Source of the DNA: UBA7803 sp963822255
GTDB taxonomy: Bacteria; Pseudomonadota; Gammaproteobacteria; Pseudomonadales; Azotimanducaceae
Direction: 5' to 3'
Assembly: GCA_963822255.1 (NCBI GenBank)
Contig: CAWGGV010000008.1
Coordinates: 620,001 to 684,000, forward strand
Length of the DNA: 64,000 nucleotides
In this document: in pieces, positions 10,187 through 19,228 of the stretch
How the letters are laid out: every line of letters starts with the position of its first letter
Numbering within the stretch: position 1 is the stretch's first letter
The notes under the pieces: generated by a model
Databases searched by the model: none
What the model was told of the DNA's origin: nothing
The model's input: only the letters and a program-made list of their open reading frames with translations
Made by a program: the position numbers and the translations under genes

Positions 10187-10897
10187 ATGCAGATGAACAG
10201 ATTCATTCTAGTACTGGTAGCTTGCATGTTGTTTCAAGCTCTGCCCGCGCATGCCGCAAAGCCGTCCATCGAGACCGGACCCGATGCGGAACGGTCCTTC
10301 GACGGTCTTTACCGGGTAAAGAATCCCCGGCTGGGCGCTGCCTGGGTGCGACAGGGCGTGGACTTGTCGAAGTACTCCAAGCTCATGGTGCGTGGCGCGG
10401 GCATTGCCTATCGTCCGGTTGACTGGTCGGGTAGTGCCAGCGCCGCCGTTCGCCGCGGCGAGACGGAGTTCCCGATCAATGCGGCAAACAGGGAGAAGCT
10501 GGCGCAGGAACTGCGCGAGCAAGCCATGAAGGAGCTTGCCAAGGGCAAGCATTACACGCTCGCGGATGAGCCTGGAGATGACGTTCTGCTACTCGTGGTG
10601 GGACTGATCGACGTGGTTTCATATGTCCCGCCGGAGACCGCCAGCTTCAACACCACGTTTCTGCGATCGGTGGGTGAGGCGACTCTCGTGCTGGAACTGC
10701 GTGACTCGATGACGGGCGCCATTCTGGCCCGAGCCGCTGACCGGCGGGCGGCTAGCAGTGGTTACATGGAAAGAGCCGATTCGGTCACCGCCGGCAGCGA
10801 GGTCAGAAGACTCGGTAGCAGCTGGGGGCGCCTGCTGCGGGAGCGTCTGGATGACCTCATGGCGATGAGCGGCCAGATCGCGACCGGTCAGCCATGA
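10187..10897 (+). CDS. Secreted DUF3313-like protein
   Basis: A 236-residue exported protein. The signal peptide is MNRFILVLVACMLFQALPAHA, cleaved near residue 23. The body contains WVRQGVDLSKYSKLMVRGAG, matching the recurrent GVDLSKYSKIMV pattern of DUF3313 proteins, and ends with LVLELRDSMTGAILARAADRR. There is no lipobox Cys, so it is probably soluble in the periplasm. The start has GGAGAAGG just upstream; the ATG two codons later is an alternative. It is followed 34 nt later by a second protein with the same core motif, then by a patatin gene. Function unknown. Confidence 0.75.
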   Translation: MQMNRFILVLVACMLFQALPAHAAKPSIETGPDAERSFDGLYRVKNPRLGAAWVRQGVDLSKYSKLMVRGAGIAYRPVDWSGSASAAVRRGETEFPINAANREKLAQELREQAMKELAKGKHYTLADEPGDDVLLLVVGLIDVVSYVPPETASFNTTFLRSVGEATLVLELRDSMTGAILARAADRRAASSGYMERADSVTAGSEVRRLGSSWGRLLRERLDDLMAMSGQIATGQP

Positions 10898-10931
10898 CCG
10901 GCAGCTATGAATTCAAACGGAGGAAACAAAC

Positions 10932-11570
10932 ATGAAGATGCTGAGTGTGTTGGTCCTGGTACTGCTCTGCGGGACGCTGCAGGCCGCCGAGAACGAGAGC
11001 TTCCTCGATCCCTCGGAGTTGGCGAAACTGACTCCCCATCCCGATGTTCCTGGCGCCAGCCGTTACATCACGCCGGGTGTCGATATAGAGAAGTACAGCA
11101 AGATCATCGTGGGCAACGTCGGCTTTTATTACGCTCCTGACAGCAAGTCGAAGGAGATAGATGCCGACGCGATGAAGAAGGTGTCTGACGCCATGAAGGC
11201 GGCGTTGGTTCAGGCCGCGGCGAACAAACGTGAAGTGGTTTTAACCAAGGGCCCGGGTGCTGCATTGATCAATATTGCAGTCACCGATCTGATCCTGCAG
11301 AACAAGAAGCGCGGGCTGCTCGGCTACACGCCGATCGGGCTGGTTGTGACCACCACAGGCAATCTGGCCGGCATGAGGATCCAGCTCAAGAATGCAAAGA
11401 TCGAAGGTGAGGTGGTCGACAGCGTCACCGGCGAGGTACTCTCGATCTTCCGCGTCGATTCCATCGGCAACTGGGACGACAAGAAAGGAATGTCTTGGGA
11501 CGATCTGCGCGAAACCTTTCAGGACTCGGTAAGCAAGGCGCTGACAGCGCTGGGGCCGGTCCAGGAGTAA
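10932..11570 (+). CDS. Secreted DUF3313-like protein, second copy
   Basis: A 212-residue exported protein with signal peptide MKMLSVLVLVLLCGTLQA. It shares the core pattern of its neighbour (ITPGVDIEKYSKIIVGNVGF; IEGEVVDSVTGEVLSIFRVD), so the two are probably diverged tandem paralogues. A clear GGAGGAAAC ribosome site precedes the ATG. A hydrophobic stretch near GLLGYTPIGLVVTTTG may be buried or membrane-associating. The product is unknown; the role in the DUF3313-DUF3313-patatin run is discussed under findings. Confidence 0.75.
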   Translation: MKMLSVLVLVLLCGTLQAAENESFLDPSELAKLTPHPDVPGASRYITPGVDIEKYSKIIVGNVGFYYAPDSKSKEIDADAMKKVSDAMKAALVQAAANKREVVLTKGPGAALINIAVTDLILQNKKRGLLGYTPIGLVVTTTGNLAGMRIQLKNAKIEGEVVDSVTGEVLSIFRVDSIGNWDDKKGMSWDDLRETFQDSVSKALTALGPVQE

Positions 11571-11693
11571 TCGGGGCACCAGCGACCGGGCACGTCGACG
11601 GCGACGCCACGGAGATACCAGCTCCCTCACGACTACGGCGTCACGGCCGGACTGGGATGGTCCTGGTAAAGCGCCGGTCGAGGAGGACTCATA

Positions 11694-13931
11694 GTGAACG
11701 CTCGTCTGGGACGGAATCTTCTGTGGGCCGCAAGCACTGCTACGGCAGCGCTGCTGCACGCCGGCCCGGCAAACGCAGCCTGCCACGACACCGTCACCGA
11801 CCGGCCGAAGATCGGCCTGGTATTGGGTGGTGGCGGCGCCCGCGGAAGTGCGCACATTGGCGTACTCAAGGTCCTCGAGGAGATGCGCGTTCCCATCGAC
11901 TGTGTTGCCGGTACCAGCATCGGCTCGCTGGTCGGTGCGTTACTTGCGACGGGGATGACGGCCGACGAGCTCCAGCGGGTTATGCTCGGTATCGATTGGA
12001 GCGACTTGTTCAGCGACGACACGGCGAGGCAGGACCAGCCGTTCAGACGCAAGCGTGATGACAATCTCGCATTGTTCGGTCCGAAGCTGGGCATTACCAG
12101 AGGCGCGTCGATCATCCCGCGTGGCGCGATCTCGGGTCAGAAGATCAGTTTTCTGTTCGAGAAGCTCATCACCGCCCGTACCCAGACCACGGATTTCGAT
12201 CAACTGCCGATTCCGTATCGCGCCGTAGCCGCCGACATCGCGACTGGGGTGAAGGTGGTGCTCGACCAGGGTGATGTCGCCACCGCCATGCGCTCGAGCA
12301 TGTCGGTCCCGGGCCTGTTCGACCCGGTCGCGCACGGCGACTACATGCTCGTCGATGGCGGAATCGTCGACAACGTGCCCATCGACGTGGTGCGGAGGAT
12401 GGGCGCAGACATCGTCATTGCCGTGAACGTCGGTACGGGATTGACACCCAAAGCTCAGCTCAACAGTGCATTAGCGATCATCATCCAGATGACCAATCTG
12501 ATGATTCAGTCGAATACCGATGAGCAGCTGAGATCCCTCACCGGCGGTGACGTACTAATCTCTCCGGCGCTGGGAGATTCCGTTTCGTCCGCCGACTTCA
12601 GCAAGACGGCGAAAGGCATCAGCATCGGGTATCAGGCGGCGGATGCAATGCGTCGAGAGCTGGCCAAGCTGTCGCTATCGGCTGAGGCGTATACCAGGTA
12701 TCGAGCCGACATCCTGTCACGCGTCACGCCGCTGCCGAAGATCGACTTCGTCCGGCTCGACAATCAATCGCGCTTCGATGATTCGGTCATCCGCAATCGA
12801 ATTACCATCGAACCTGGTCAGGCGCTGGATACCGCCGTGCTTGACAGTAACATCCGACAGATCCACGCGCTGGGGTTCATCGATATGGCCCGGTACGAGG
12901 TAGTGAAGGAGCAGCACCGAACCGGCGTAGTGATTCATGTCAAGCAGGACGACCGTGGCACGCGGTTCCTCGAGTGGGGGTTGGAATACTCCGGAGACGA
13001 GGACGAGAGCGCCGTGGATCTCAGGCTCGGCTATCTCGATACGGCGGTGGACCGCTTCGGCAGCGAGTTCAGGGCTGTGGTGCAGCTAGGTGAAGATCCG
13101 GCGGTGTTGCTCGACCTCTACAAGTACGTCGATCCTCATCTCAAGTTGTTTCTGGAGCCGCAATTCTTTGCCTCACGCACCGACTTCACTACGTTCGACG
13201 GCGACGAAAGAGTGGCGGTGTCTCAGGTCAACAAGCTCGGTATATCGCTCGCCTTGGGCCGTGAAATCAGCCGCTACGCCAGTGCCGCTGTCGGCATCCG
13301 ATCTTTCATCGGCGATGTGAAAAGCGATATTGGCACGACGCCGCTCGACGGTTTTGACTTCCAGGGTGGTGAGTTCTTTGCTCACGCCACCCTCGATCGC
13401 CTCGATGACCGGTACTTTCCGGGCCAGGGTGGTCTGGTCGACGTCCGCTTCCGCCGTGGCGACAAGAACATCGGTTCAGACGACGACTACGACCAGTTCG
13501 AGGTGGACGCCCTCATGGCACAGACGTTCCGCCGGCATACCGTCATGGCAGGAGCACGCTACTACGACACCCTCCATCACATCGCCCCTGAATACGCCGT
13601 GTTTCGCGCCGGTGGATTCGCACGGCTCTCGGGATTCCAGGACCAGCAGCTGGCGGGCCAGAGCTTCGCGATGGCATTGGCCGGGTACCGATATCACTTC
13701 GCCGGGTCCGGGATTCTGCCCGCCTACCTCGGTGGCACCGTGGAATACGGCCAGGTCGCCGACGATGCCGGTGAGCTGTTCAAGGACGGCGTGCTGAACG
13801 GCAGTCTGTATTTCGGCTACCGATCTCCCATAGGTCCTATGTATCTGGGAGCCGGATTCGCCGAAGGTGGAGAACGGCGCCTTTTCATCAGGATCGGCAA
13901 CGTGTTCGGCAACTCGACGTTCGCCAGGTGA
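11694..13931 (+). CDS. Patatin-like phospholipase with outer-membrane barrel (PlpD-like)
   Basis: A 745-residue protein starting at GTG 11694, with AGGAGGA at the usual distance. After a signal peptide (to about residue 29) comes a patatin lipase domain. GGGGARG (45-51) is the oxyanion loop, GTSIG holds the nucleophile Ser75, and DGG (Asp221) completes the Ser-Asp dyad. A POTRA-like segment lies around 340-420. The C-terminal part, rich in alternating strands and ending GNSTFAR, resembles a BamA/Omp85-type barrel. Size and order match type Vd autotransporters such as PlpD, which secrete the lipase domain through their own barrel. It likely follows the two DUF3313-like genes in one transcript. 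Confidence 0.9.
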   Translation: MNARLGRNLLWAASTATAALLHAGPANAACHDTVTDRPKIGLVLGGGGARGSAHIGVLKVLEEMRVPIDCVAGTSIGSLVGALLATGMTADELQRVMLGIDWSDLFSDDTARQDQPFRRKRDDNLALFGPKLGITRGASIIPRGAISGQKISFLFEKLITARTQTTDFDQLPIPYRAVAADIATGVKVVLDQGDVATAMRSSMSVPGLFDPVAHGDYMLVDGGIVDNVPIDVVRRMGADIVIAVNVGTGLTPKAQLNSALAIIIQMTNLMIQSNTDEQLRSLTGGDVLISPALGDSVSSADFSKTAKGISIGYQAADAMRRELAKLSLSAEAYTRYRADILSRVTPLPKIDFVRLDNQSRFDDSVIRNRITIEPGQALDTAVLDSNIRQIHALGFIDMARYEVVKEQHRTGVVIHVKQDDRGTRFLEWGLEYSGDEDESAVDLRLGYLDTAVDRFGSEFRAVVQLGEDPAVLLDLYKYVDPHLKLFLEPQFFASRTDFTTFDGDERVAVSQVNKLGISLALGREISRYASAAVGIRSFIGDVKSDIGTTPLDGFDFQGGEFFAHATLDRLDDRYFPGQGGLVDVRFRRGDKNIGSDDDYDQFEVDALMAQTFRRHTVMAGARYYDTLHHIAPEYAVFRAGGFARLSGFQDQQLAGQSFAMALAGYRYHFAGSGILPAYLGGTVEYGQVADDAGELFKDGVLNGSLYFGYRSPIGPMYLGAGFAEGGERRLFIRIGNVFGNSTFAR

Positions 13932-13938
13932 TCGCTCC

Positions 13939-14289
13939 TCAGCGCTTGGAGGACTGGCGGCTGAAGTGGCCGGGAGATACACCCGTCCAGCGCCGGAAGG
14001 CCCTGACGAAGTGCGCGGAATCCGAATAGCCTAGACGGCGCGATACTTCAGCGACCGGCAGTTGGTGCTCACGCAGGTAGGTCTCCGCCTGCTGACGGCT
14101 GCATTCGTCCAGCAGTTGCCGAAACGAAATGCCGTCCTGCGCGAGCCGACGCTGCAGGGTTCTGGCGTTGATGTCCAACTCGTGCGCGATCGCCACCAGG
14201 GTTGGCCTCGAGGTGAGCGATCGACGGATCGCCGTTGCCACCCGTGCCTGAATCCCTGTGCGCTGACCCCCACCGGGGTTCGGTGCCAT
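13939..14289 (-). CDS. AraC-type HTH protein, sensor domain absent
   Basis: Only 116 residues, almost all of it an AraC DNA-binding domain: LVAIAHELDINARTLQRRL and VAEVSRRLGYSDSAHFVRAF, ending VSPGHFSRQSSKR. Family members usually have 250-350 residues with an effector domain in front. The 110 bp up to the aspartokinase gene do not encode it. It may be a stand-alone DNA-binding protein or the 3' remnant of a larger regulator. It converges on the patatin gene, with 7 nt between stops, and lies downstream of ectA-ectB-ask on the same strand. Confidence 0.75.
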   Translation of the reverse strand: MAPNPGGGQRTGIQARVATAIRRSLTSRPTLVAIAHELDINARTLQRRLAQDGISFRQLLDECSRQQAETYLREHQLPVAEVSRRLGYSDSAHFVRAFRRWTGVSPGHFSRQSSKR

Positions 14290-14398
14290 GGCCCTTCACC
14301 CGTCCGTCGTGGCCAGCTTGGCTGAGAAGCCCGATTGTGACAGGCAGTGGATTCATGATGCCTGCCATTTGGTGCCGCGGGTTCTCGGCCCGCTCGTT

Positions 14399-15784
14399 TC
14401 ATCGTGAAGGCGGTGCCCCTCCCTGCGGATGGATCAGCGCCCGATAGAGGATCCGCAGTGCATCGTCCGCCACCGCTTGGCTGACGCTGACGTGAAAGCA
14501 TATCTTGGACGGGCTTTGATCGATCATCTCGATGGGAATGTGCTCACTCCCCAGAGCAGTAATGGCATCCACGATGGGGTAGGAGTTGTTCTTCAGGCCA
14601 AGACCGACCGGGGTGATGATGGCCTGGTTGTAAACCACCTCCATGAAGTCGGGTGCCAGCCGTCGCTCGATTGTTCTGCGGAGCTCGTTGATGTTTCCCT
14701 TCAGATCGCTTTGGTCGACCAGAACCGCGATGTCATCCTTGTCAGTCGGATAGTGATAGGTGTTGATACCGAACTGCTGAAAGATGGCAAGCAACTCGGC
14801 TGTGAACCCCAGCTGTTCGCTGAGCGCGTCCTTCTGGAGAAAGATGTAGGCGATGTTGTCCAGGCGGGCGAGCCCGACGACACCCTCTTCCGGAACGCGC
14901 TCGTTCAGAATGACCGTGCCGGGCTCGTCCGGCCGGTTGGTGTTCCGGATGTGAATCGGGATCTTGCGCCTCCGACAGTTGAGCATGGCGTCCAGATGGA
15001 AGACGTTGACACCCTTGGACGACAGCAAACGGATCTCCTTGAACGTCAGGCGTGGGATCGCCCGCGCTTCGGGAATGATGCGTGGATCCGCTTCGATCAC
15101 GCCGCTGACGTCCGTCCAGTTCTCGTAGCTGGCGGCTGCGACGCCACATGCGATCTCGCCACCCGTCAGATCCGAGCCGCCCCGTGAAAAGACCGCGATC
15201 TCGCCTTCGAGTGTGACGCCGTAGAATCCCGGAATGACCACAACCCCATCACTGTCCTCCAGTCCAGCGATGTTGGCGTACGCCTCCTTGCAAACGCTGG
15301 CGTTCAGGTGGCTGCCGTCGACCAGAAACCCGAATTCTTCCGGCAGCCGGACGCGGGCGTTCATGCCGCATTTGTCGAAATATGCCGCGATGATTCGTGC
15401 ATTGTAGTGCTCGCCCCGCGAGGCGAGGAACGCGATGCGTCTGTCGCCGTCGAGATCCGTGTCTAGATCCCGATCCAACGACTCCAGGATCGATCGGCCA
15501 TCGATACCCAGCTCCCGGGCCAGTGCGGAGAATCGCTCCACAATGGTGCTGCGGCTCTCGGACGGTGAGGTGGTCTTCCGCTGCTCCAGAAAGTGTCGAC
15601 CGTCAGTGGCGAGGTTCAGCAGGTGGTCGGTTACTTTCTCCTGGCCTGGACGAGATCGTCCTGGAGCCGACACCACGACGAACCGTCGCCGCCCGTCCTG
15701 GGCGACGATGCGGCGAACTTTGTCGACCTGTCCGGCATCCGCTACGGAGCTGCCACCGAATTTGCAGACGATGCTGCCGCTCAT
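14399..15784 (-). CDS. ask: Aspartate kinase of the ectoine type
   Basis: Phosphorylates L-aspartate, the first step toward aspartate semialdehyde, the precursor used by EctB. It has 461 residues. The kinase motif KFGGSSVADAGQVDKV sits at the N-terminus, with FSRGGSDLTGGEIA and YENWTDVSGVIEADPRII in the catalytic domain. Two ACT-like regulatory segments form the last third (GINTYHYPTDKDDIAVLV; GSEHIPIEMIDQSPSKICFHV). The position behind ectB and the sequence type fit the specialised Ask_Ect enzymes of ectoine clusters, which are typically less feedback-inhibited. It starts 36 nt downstream of the ectB stop. Confidence 0.92.
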   Translation of the reverse strand: MSGSIVCKFGGSSVADAGQVDKVRRIVAQDGRRRFVVVSAPGRSRPGQEKVTDHLLNLATDGRHFLEQRKTTSPSESRSTIVERFSALARELGIDGRSILESLDRDLDTDLDGDRRIAFLASRGEHYNARIIAAYFDKCGMNARVRLPEEFGFLVDGSHLNASVCKEAYANIAGLEDSDGVVVIPGFYGVTLEGEIAVFSRGGSDLTGGEIACGVAAASYENWTDVSGVIEADPRIIPEARAIPRLTFKEIRLLSSKGVNVFHLDAMLNCRRRKIPIHIRNTNRPDEPGTVILNERVPEEGVVGLARLDNIAYIFLQKDALSEQLGFTAELLAIFQQFGINTYHYPTDKDDIAVLVDQSDLKGNINELRRTIERRLAPDFMEVVYNQAIITPVGLGLKNNSYPIVDAITALGSEHIPIEMIDQSPSKICFHVSVSQAVADDALRILYRALIHPQGGAPPSR

Positions 15785-15820
15785 GGGGTTTGGCTCCCGA
15801 CAGATGGAACGGGCCGCTCT

Positions 15821-17086
15821 TCAAGCCACGGGCTGCTGTCGCCGTTCCGCCAGTGCCGCCACGGCTTGCTCGAAGATGACGAGACCCTCGTCCAGGAGCT
15901 CGTCGTCAATGACCAGGGGCGGTAGGAACTTCAGCACCTGGTTCTTCGCGCCGGCGGTCTCGATCAACAGCCCGCGCTCGAATGCGGCTGTGGAAACCTC
16001 ACCGGCCGCTCCGGGCTCATTGAGCTCGAAGCCCCAGATCATCCCTACCCCCCGTACGCTGGCAGACAATTCCGGGAATCGCGACGCGATTCGCTCGAGT
16101 GCCGTCTTGATGGTGCCGCCTCTTTGCTGAACCGCCCTGGCCAGATCATCGTTGTCCCAGTACGCGAGTGCTTCCGTAGCTGCAACGAATCCCAGGTTGT
16201 TTCCCCGGAACGTGCCGGTATGCTCCCCCGGTCGCCACTGATCGATTTCCGGGCGCATGAACAGCATCGCCAGTGGCAAGCCGCCGCCGATTGATTTCGA
16301 CAACGTGACCATGTCCGGATGAATACCCGCCCTTTCGAAGCTGAAGAATGAGCCGGTGCGGCCGTTGCCGACCTGAATATCGTCCAGGATAAGCAGGATA
16401 TCGAACTCCCGACACAGGCTCTCGAGCTGCTGCAGCCACTCCACCCGGGCGACATTGATTCCGCCTTCGCCTTGCACTGTTTCGACGATCACGGCCGCCG
16501 GCAAGTCCACACCGCTGCTGCCGTCCTCCAGATAGCGGCGGACGTAGTCGATTGTGTTGACGTCCTGTCCGAAGTAGCCGTCATAGGGCATGAATGCCGC
16601 GTTGTTGCGAGCACCGTACGATTCGTCCCGGTAGAAGTAGTTACCGGTGACAGCCAGGGCACCCATGGTCAGGCCGTGATACCCATCCGTGAAGGCGATG
16701 ACGTTCGAACGACGCTTCACCATTCGCGCCAGCTTGAGTGCCGTCTCCACTGCGTTGGTACCCGTCGGTCCAGTGAACTGGACCTTGTACTGCAGGTGGC
16801 GCGGCTCGAGTATGGTATCGCGCAGCTTGTGCAGGAACGCCCTCTTCGCGACCGTCGCCTTGTCGAGACCGTGGACGATACGGCCCTGCTGGAGGTAGTC
16901 GATCATGGCCCCGGTAATGGCGGGATTGTTGTGCCCGTAGTTGAGGGCGCCGGCGCCGGCGAAGAAGTCGATGTAGCGGTTGCCCTCCTCGTCGTAAAGC
17001 AATGCGCCTTGCGCCTTGTCGAACACCCTGGGAAACGACCGCACATAGCCGCGGACCTCGGATTCCATCTCCTCGAAAATTCTCAT
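15821..17086 (-). CDS. ectB: Diaminobutyrate--2-oxoglutarate transaminase
   Basis: A PLP-dependent class III aminotransferase of 421 residues, converting aspartate semialdehyde to L-2,4-diaminobutyrate with glutamate as amino donor. The N-terminus MRIFEEMESEVRGYVRSFP and FFAGAGALNYGHNNP are typical of EctB. GPTGTNAVETALKLAR binds the cofactor phosphate, Asp236 lies in LDDIQVGNGRTG, and the Schiff-base lysine is Lys264 in TLSKSIGGG. Related Dat enzymes of siderophore pathways use the same reaction, but ectA 25 nt upstream identifies the pathway. Confidence 0.95.
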   Translation of the reverse strand: MRIFEEMESEVRGYVRSFPRVFDKAQGALLYDEEGNRYIDFFAGAGALNYGHNNPAITGAMIDYLQQGRIVHGLDKATVAKRAFLHKLRDTILEPRHLQYKVQFTGPTGTNAVETALKLARMVKRRSNVIAFTDGYHGLTMGALAVTGNYFYRDESYGARNNAAFMPYDGYFGQDVNTIDYVRRYLEDGSSGVDLPAAVIVETVQGEGGINVARVEWLQQLESLCREFDILLILDDIQVGNGRTGSFFSFERAGIHPDMVTLSKSIGGGLPLAMLFMRPEIDQWRPGEHTGTFRGNNLGFVAATEALAYWDNDDLARAVQQRGGTIKTALERIASRFPELSASVRGVGMIWGFELNEPGAAGEVSTAAFERGLLIETAGAKNQVLKFLPPLVIDDELLDEGLVIFEQAVAALAERRQQPVA

Positions 17087-17111
17087 TCGTGCACCTGATT
17101 GATGTGGGCGT

Positions 17112-17636
17112 TCAGGATTGTCGTCCCGATATCTGAAACGGACCGATTCGGAGCCGCCGCTCCGGCTCGTGTTGTCTGTCCGGAAACAGCTCAGAGGGGA
17201 AGCCTTCGGACTCCTCGAGCCTGGTATCCACTCTGCGTGCCAGAGAACCGAAAAGCGCGCGCGAAGCTTCGTTGGAAGGCGTAACCGTGGTTTCGAGGAA
17301 CCGCACGCCGCGGCATCCGTCGGACGCGAGCAGATAGTCGAGAACTCGGCTGGCGACGCCTTCGCCGCGCGCGTCAGCCGATACGCCCACCTGCCACACG
17401 AACACCGTGTCCTGCCGCGTCGGCAGTCGATATCCGACGACGAATCCCACCAGCGCGGATCCGCGCCGGGCTACGACACAGGTCTCGGCAAAATCCCGGC
17501 AAAGCAGGAGGTACGCGTATGCCGAATTGGTCTCGAGCACGCGGCCGTCGGCGACCAGTCGCCAGACTGCTGCGCCGTCGTCGACCTTCGGATGACGGTA
17601 TTCGATGGATCGCGTGCCCGACTCTGCTTCCGACAT
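17112..17636 (-). CDS. ectA: L-2,4-diaminobutyrate N-gamma-acetyltransferase
   Basis: A GNAT-fold acetyltransferase transferring acetyl from acetyl-CoA to the gamma-amino group of diaminobutyrate, giving N-gamma-acetyldiaminobutyrate. Typical EctA sequence includes EYRHPKVDDGAAVWRLV, LETNSAYAYLLLCRDFAETC and VWQVGVSADARGEGVASRVL, the last being the CoA-binding loop. The chosen start, ATG 17636 (174 residues), has AAGGAG directly upstream; an in-frame ATG 57 nt earlier lacks one. First gene of an ectA-ectB-ask order in which ectC, normally between ectB and ask, is not present. Confidence 0.93.
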   Translation of the reverse strand: MSEAESGTRSIEYRHPKVDDGAAVWRLVADGRVLETNSAYAYLLLCRDFAETCVVARRGSALVGFVVGYRLPTRQDTVFVWQVGVSADARGEGVASRVLDYLLASDGCRGVRFLETTVTPSNEASRALFGSLARRVDTRLEESEGFPSELFPDRQHEPERRLRIGPFQISGRQS

Positions 17637-17791
17637 TGCTCCTTCCGCGAGGTCTGACACATGAAAAGTGGCGCTGGGCCGCCAACCCGCCACGCATCGT
17701 GTAGCGCCTGCCCTTTTACGATCATATGAACAGCCGGAATCCCCGCGCCATACGGAGTTTCGCGTAACCTGCAGGTGACCGTAGCCATAGG

Positions 17792-19081
17792 TCAGACTCG
17801 AGCCGGGATGACGACGCGCATTGACTCGTAGCCATGAACGAAAGGCGAGTATGTACGGACAGGCTCACCCACCACTTCGATCATCGGAAACCGCTTCAGG
17901 ATCTCCTCCCAGATGATGGTCAGCTGCATCTCGGCTACCCGATTGCCCACGCAGCGGTGAACACCGAATCCGAACGACAGGTGCTGCCGGGGTCGCTCGC
18001 GATCGATGATGTAGGCATTGGGATCCTCGACGACCGACTCGTCCCGATTGCCGGAGACGTACCACATCACGACACTGTCGCCCTTCCTGATGGTCTTGCC
18101 TGCAAGCTCGATATCCTGGGTGGCGACTCGGCGCATGTGTGCCAGAGGTGTCTGCCAGCGGATCGTCTCCGAGACCATCGGCAGAACCAGATCCGGGTTG
18201 GCGCGCAGCTTGTCGTACTGCTCGGGATACTTGTTCAGGGCATAGACGCTGCCGGATATGGTGTTGCGCGTCGTGTCGTTGCCGCCAATGATCAACAGCA
18301 CCACCGTGCCCTGGTACTCCTCCAGGCCCATGTTCCGTGTCGCGTCGTTGTGCGCGAGCATGGAGATCAGGTCAATGCCCGGTTCGGCATTGACACGTTC
18401 GTTCCATAGCTCCTGAAACGTGCCGAAGCACTCGAAGATTGCTTCGGCCTTGTGCTGCCAGCTGGTCACGGGACCATGGCCGGGCATGTTGGTGAACATG
18501 TCGGACCAGTACGTGAGCCTGCGCCGCTGGTCGAATGGAAAATCGAACAGCGTGGCAAGCGTCATGGCGGTGAGTTCTTTCGACACCAGATCGACCCAGT
18601 CGAACTCCTCCCCGATCGGCAGGCTGTCGAGGATCTTTCCGGCGCGCTCGCGCACGAGCGGTGACATCTTTCGAATGTTGTCGGGCGCCAGCGTCGGAGT
18701 GACTGCCTTGCGACGTGGCATGTGCTCGGGTTCGTCCATGGTGATGAACCCGGCACCGCCACGGCGTCGCGCACCCATGATCTTTTCCTGCTCCGCGATC
18801 ATTTCCAGGTTGGCCAAGGCGATGCCCTCGGCCGACGAGAACGCCGCGTTGTTGGTGTCGACGGCCATGATGTCCGCCCAGCGCGTGACGGACCAATAGG
18901 GGCCGAACTCGCTCTGGGCAGTGAAATGCACCGGATCTTCCCGGCGCAGTCGCTCGAAATACGGCCAGATGGTGTCCGCCTGGAATCGATCGGCCCGGGC
19001 GGGATTGATGTCGGCCAGAGGCAACGCGTAGGCGTCGACTGCAGCGGAATCAGCGGTATCGATCTTCGTAGCGGTGCTCAT
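17792..19081 (-). CDS. Cytochrome P450, CYP153-like alkane hydroxylase
   Basis: A 429-residue soluble P450. The I-helix oxygen-binding motif is IGGNDTTRN, the ExxR motif is in SETIRWQTPLAHMRR, and the heme Cys377 lies in FGFGVHRCVGNR. The run MWYVSGNRDES and the C-terminal VVGEPVRTYSPFVHGYE are typical of CYP153, which hydroxylates the terminal carbon of medium-chain n-alkanes. It needs a ferredoxin and ferredoxin reductase, and neither is encoded here. It lies 155 nt upstream of ectA on the same strand, so co-transcription is possible but not shown. The substrate is inferred from family resemblance only. Confidence 0.9.
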   Translation of the reverse strand: MSTATKIDTADSAAVDAYALPLADINPARADRFQADTIWPYFERLRREDPVHFTAQSEFGPYWSVTRWADIMAVDTNNAAFSSAEGIALANLEMIAEQEKIMGARRRGGAGFITMDEPEHMPRRKAVTPTLAPDNIRKMSPLVRERAGKILDSLPIGEEFDWVDLVSKELTAMTLATLFDFPFDQRRRLTYWSDMFTNMPGHGPVTSWQHKAEAIFECFGTFQELWNERVNAEPGIDLISMLAHNDATRNMGLEEYQGTVVLLIIGGNDTTRNTISGSVYALNKYPEQYDKLRANPDLVLPMVSETIRWQTPLAHMRRVATQDIELAGKTIRKGDSVVMWYVSGNRDESVVEDPNAYIIDRERPRQHLSFGFGVHRCVGNRVAEMQLTIIWEEILKRFPMIEVVGEPVRTYSPFVHGYESMRVVIPARV

Positions 19082-19228
19082 GGCTTCGGTCCCTGGTCGG
19101 TTTCCGGCGATGGTGCTGCGAGCTGGCCGTTATGTCAACGGATGTTGACTTATGCCCCTACGGATCGGCTGCCACCAGGCGGAGCACGCCCTCCCTTCCA
19201 GGCTCAGGTGCCGTTAAAAGAGTTCCTC

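Noticed and set aside
15785..15820. Hidden or broken ectC between ectB and ask
   Set aside because: The gap is 36 nt and contains no part of an ectC-like sequence; ectC is simply not here.
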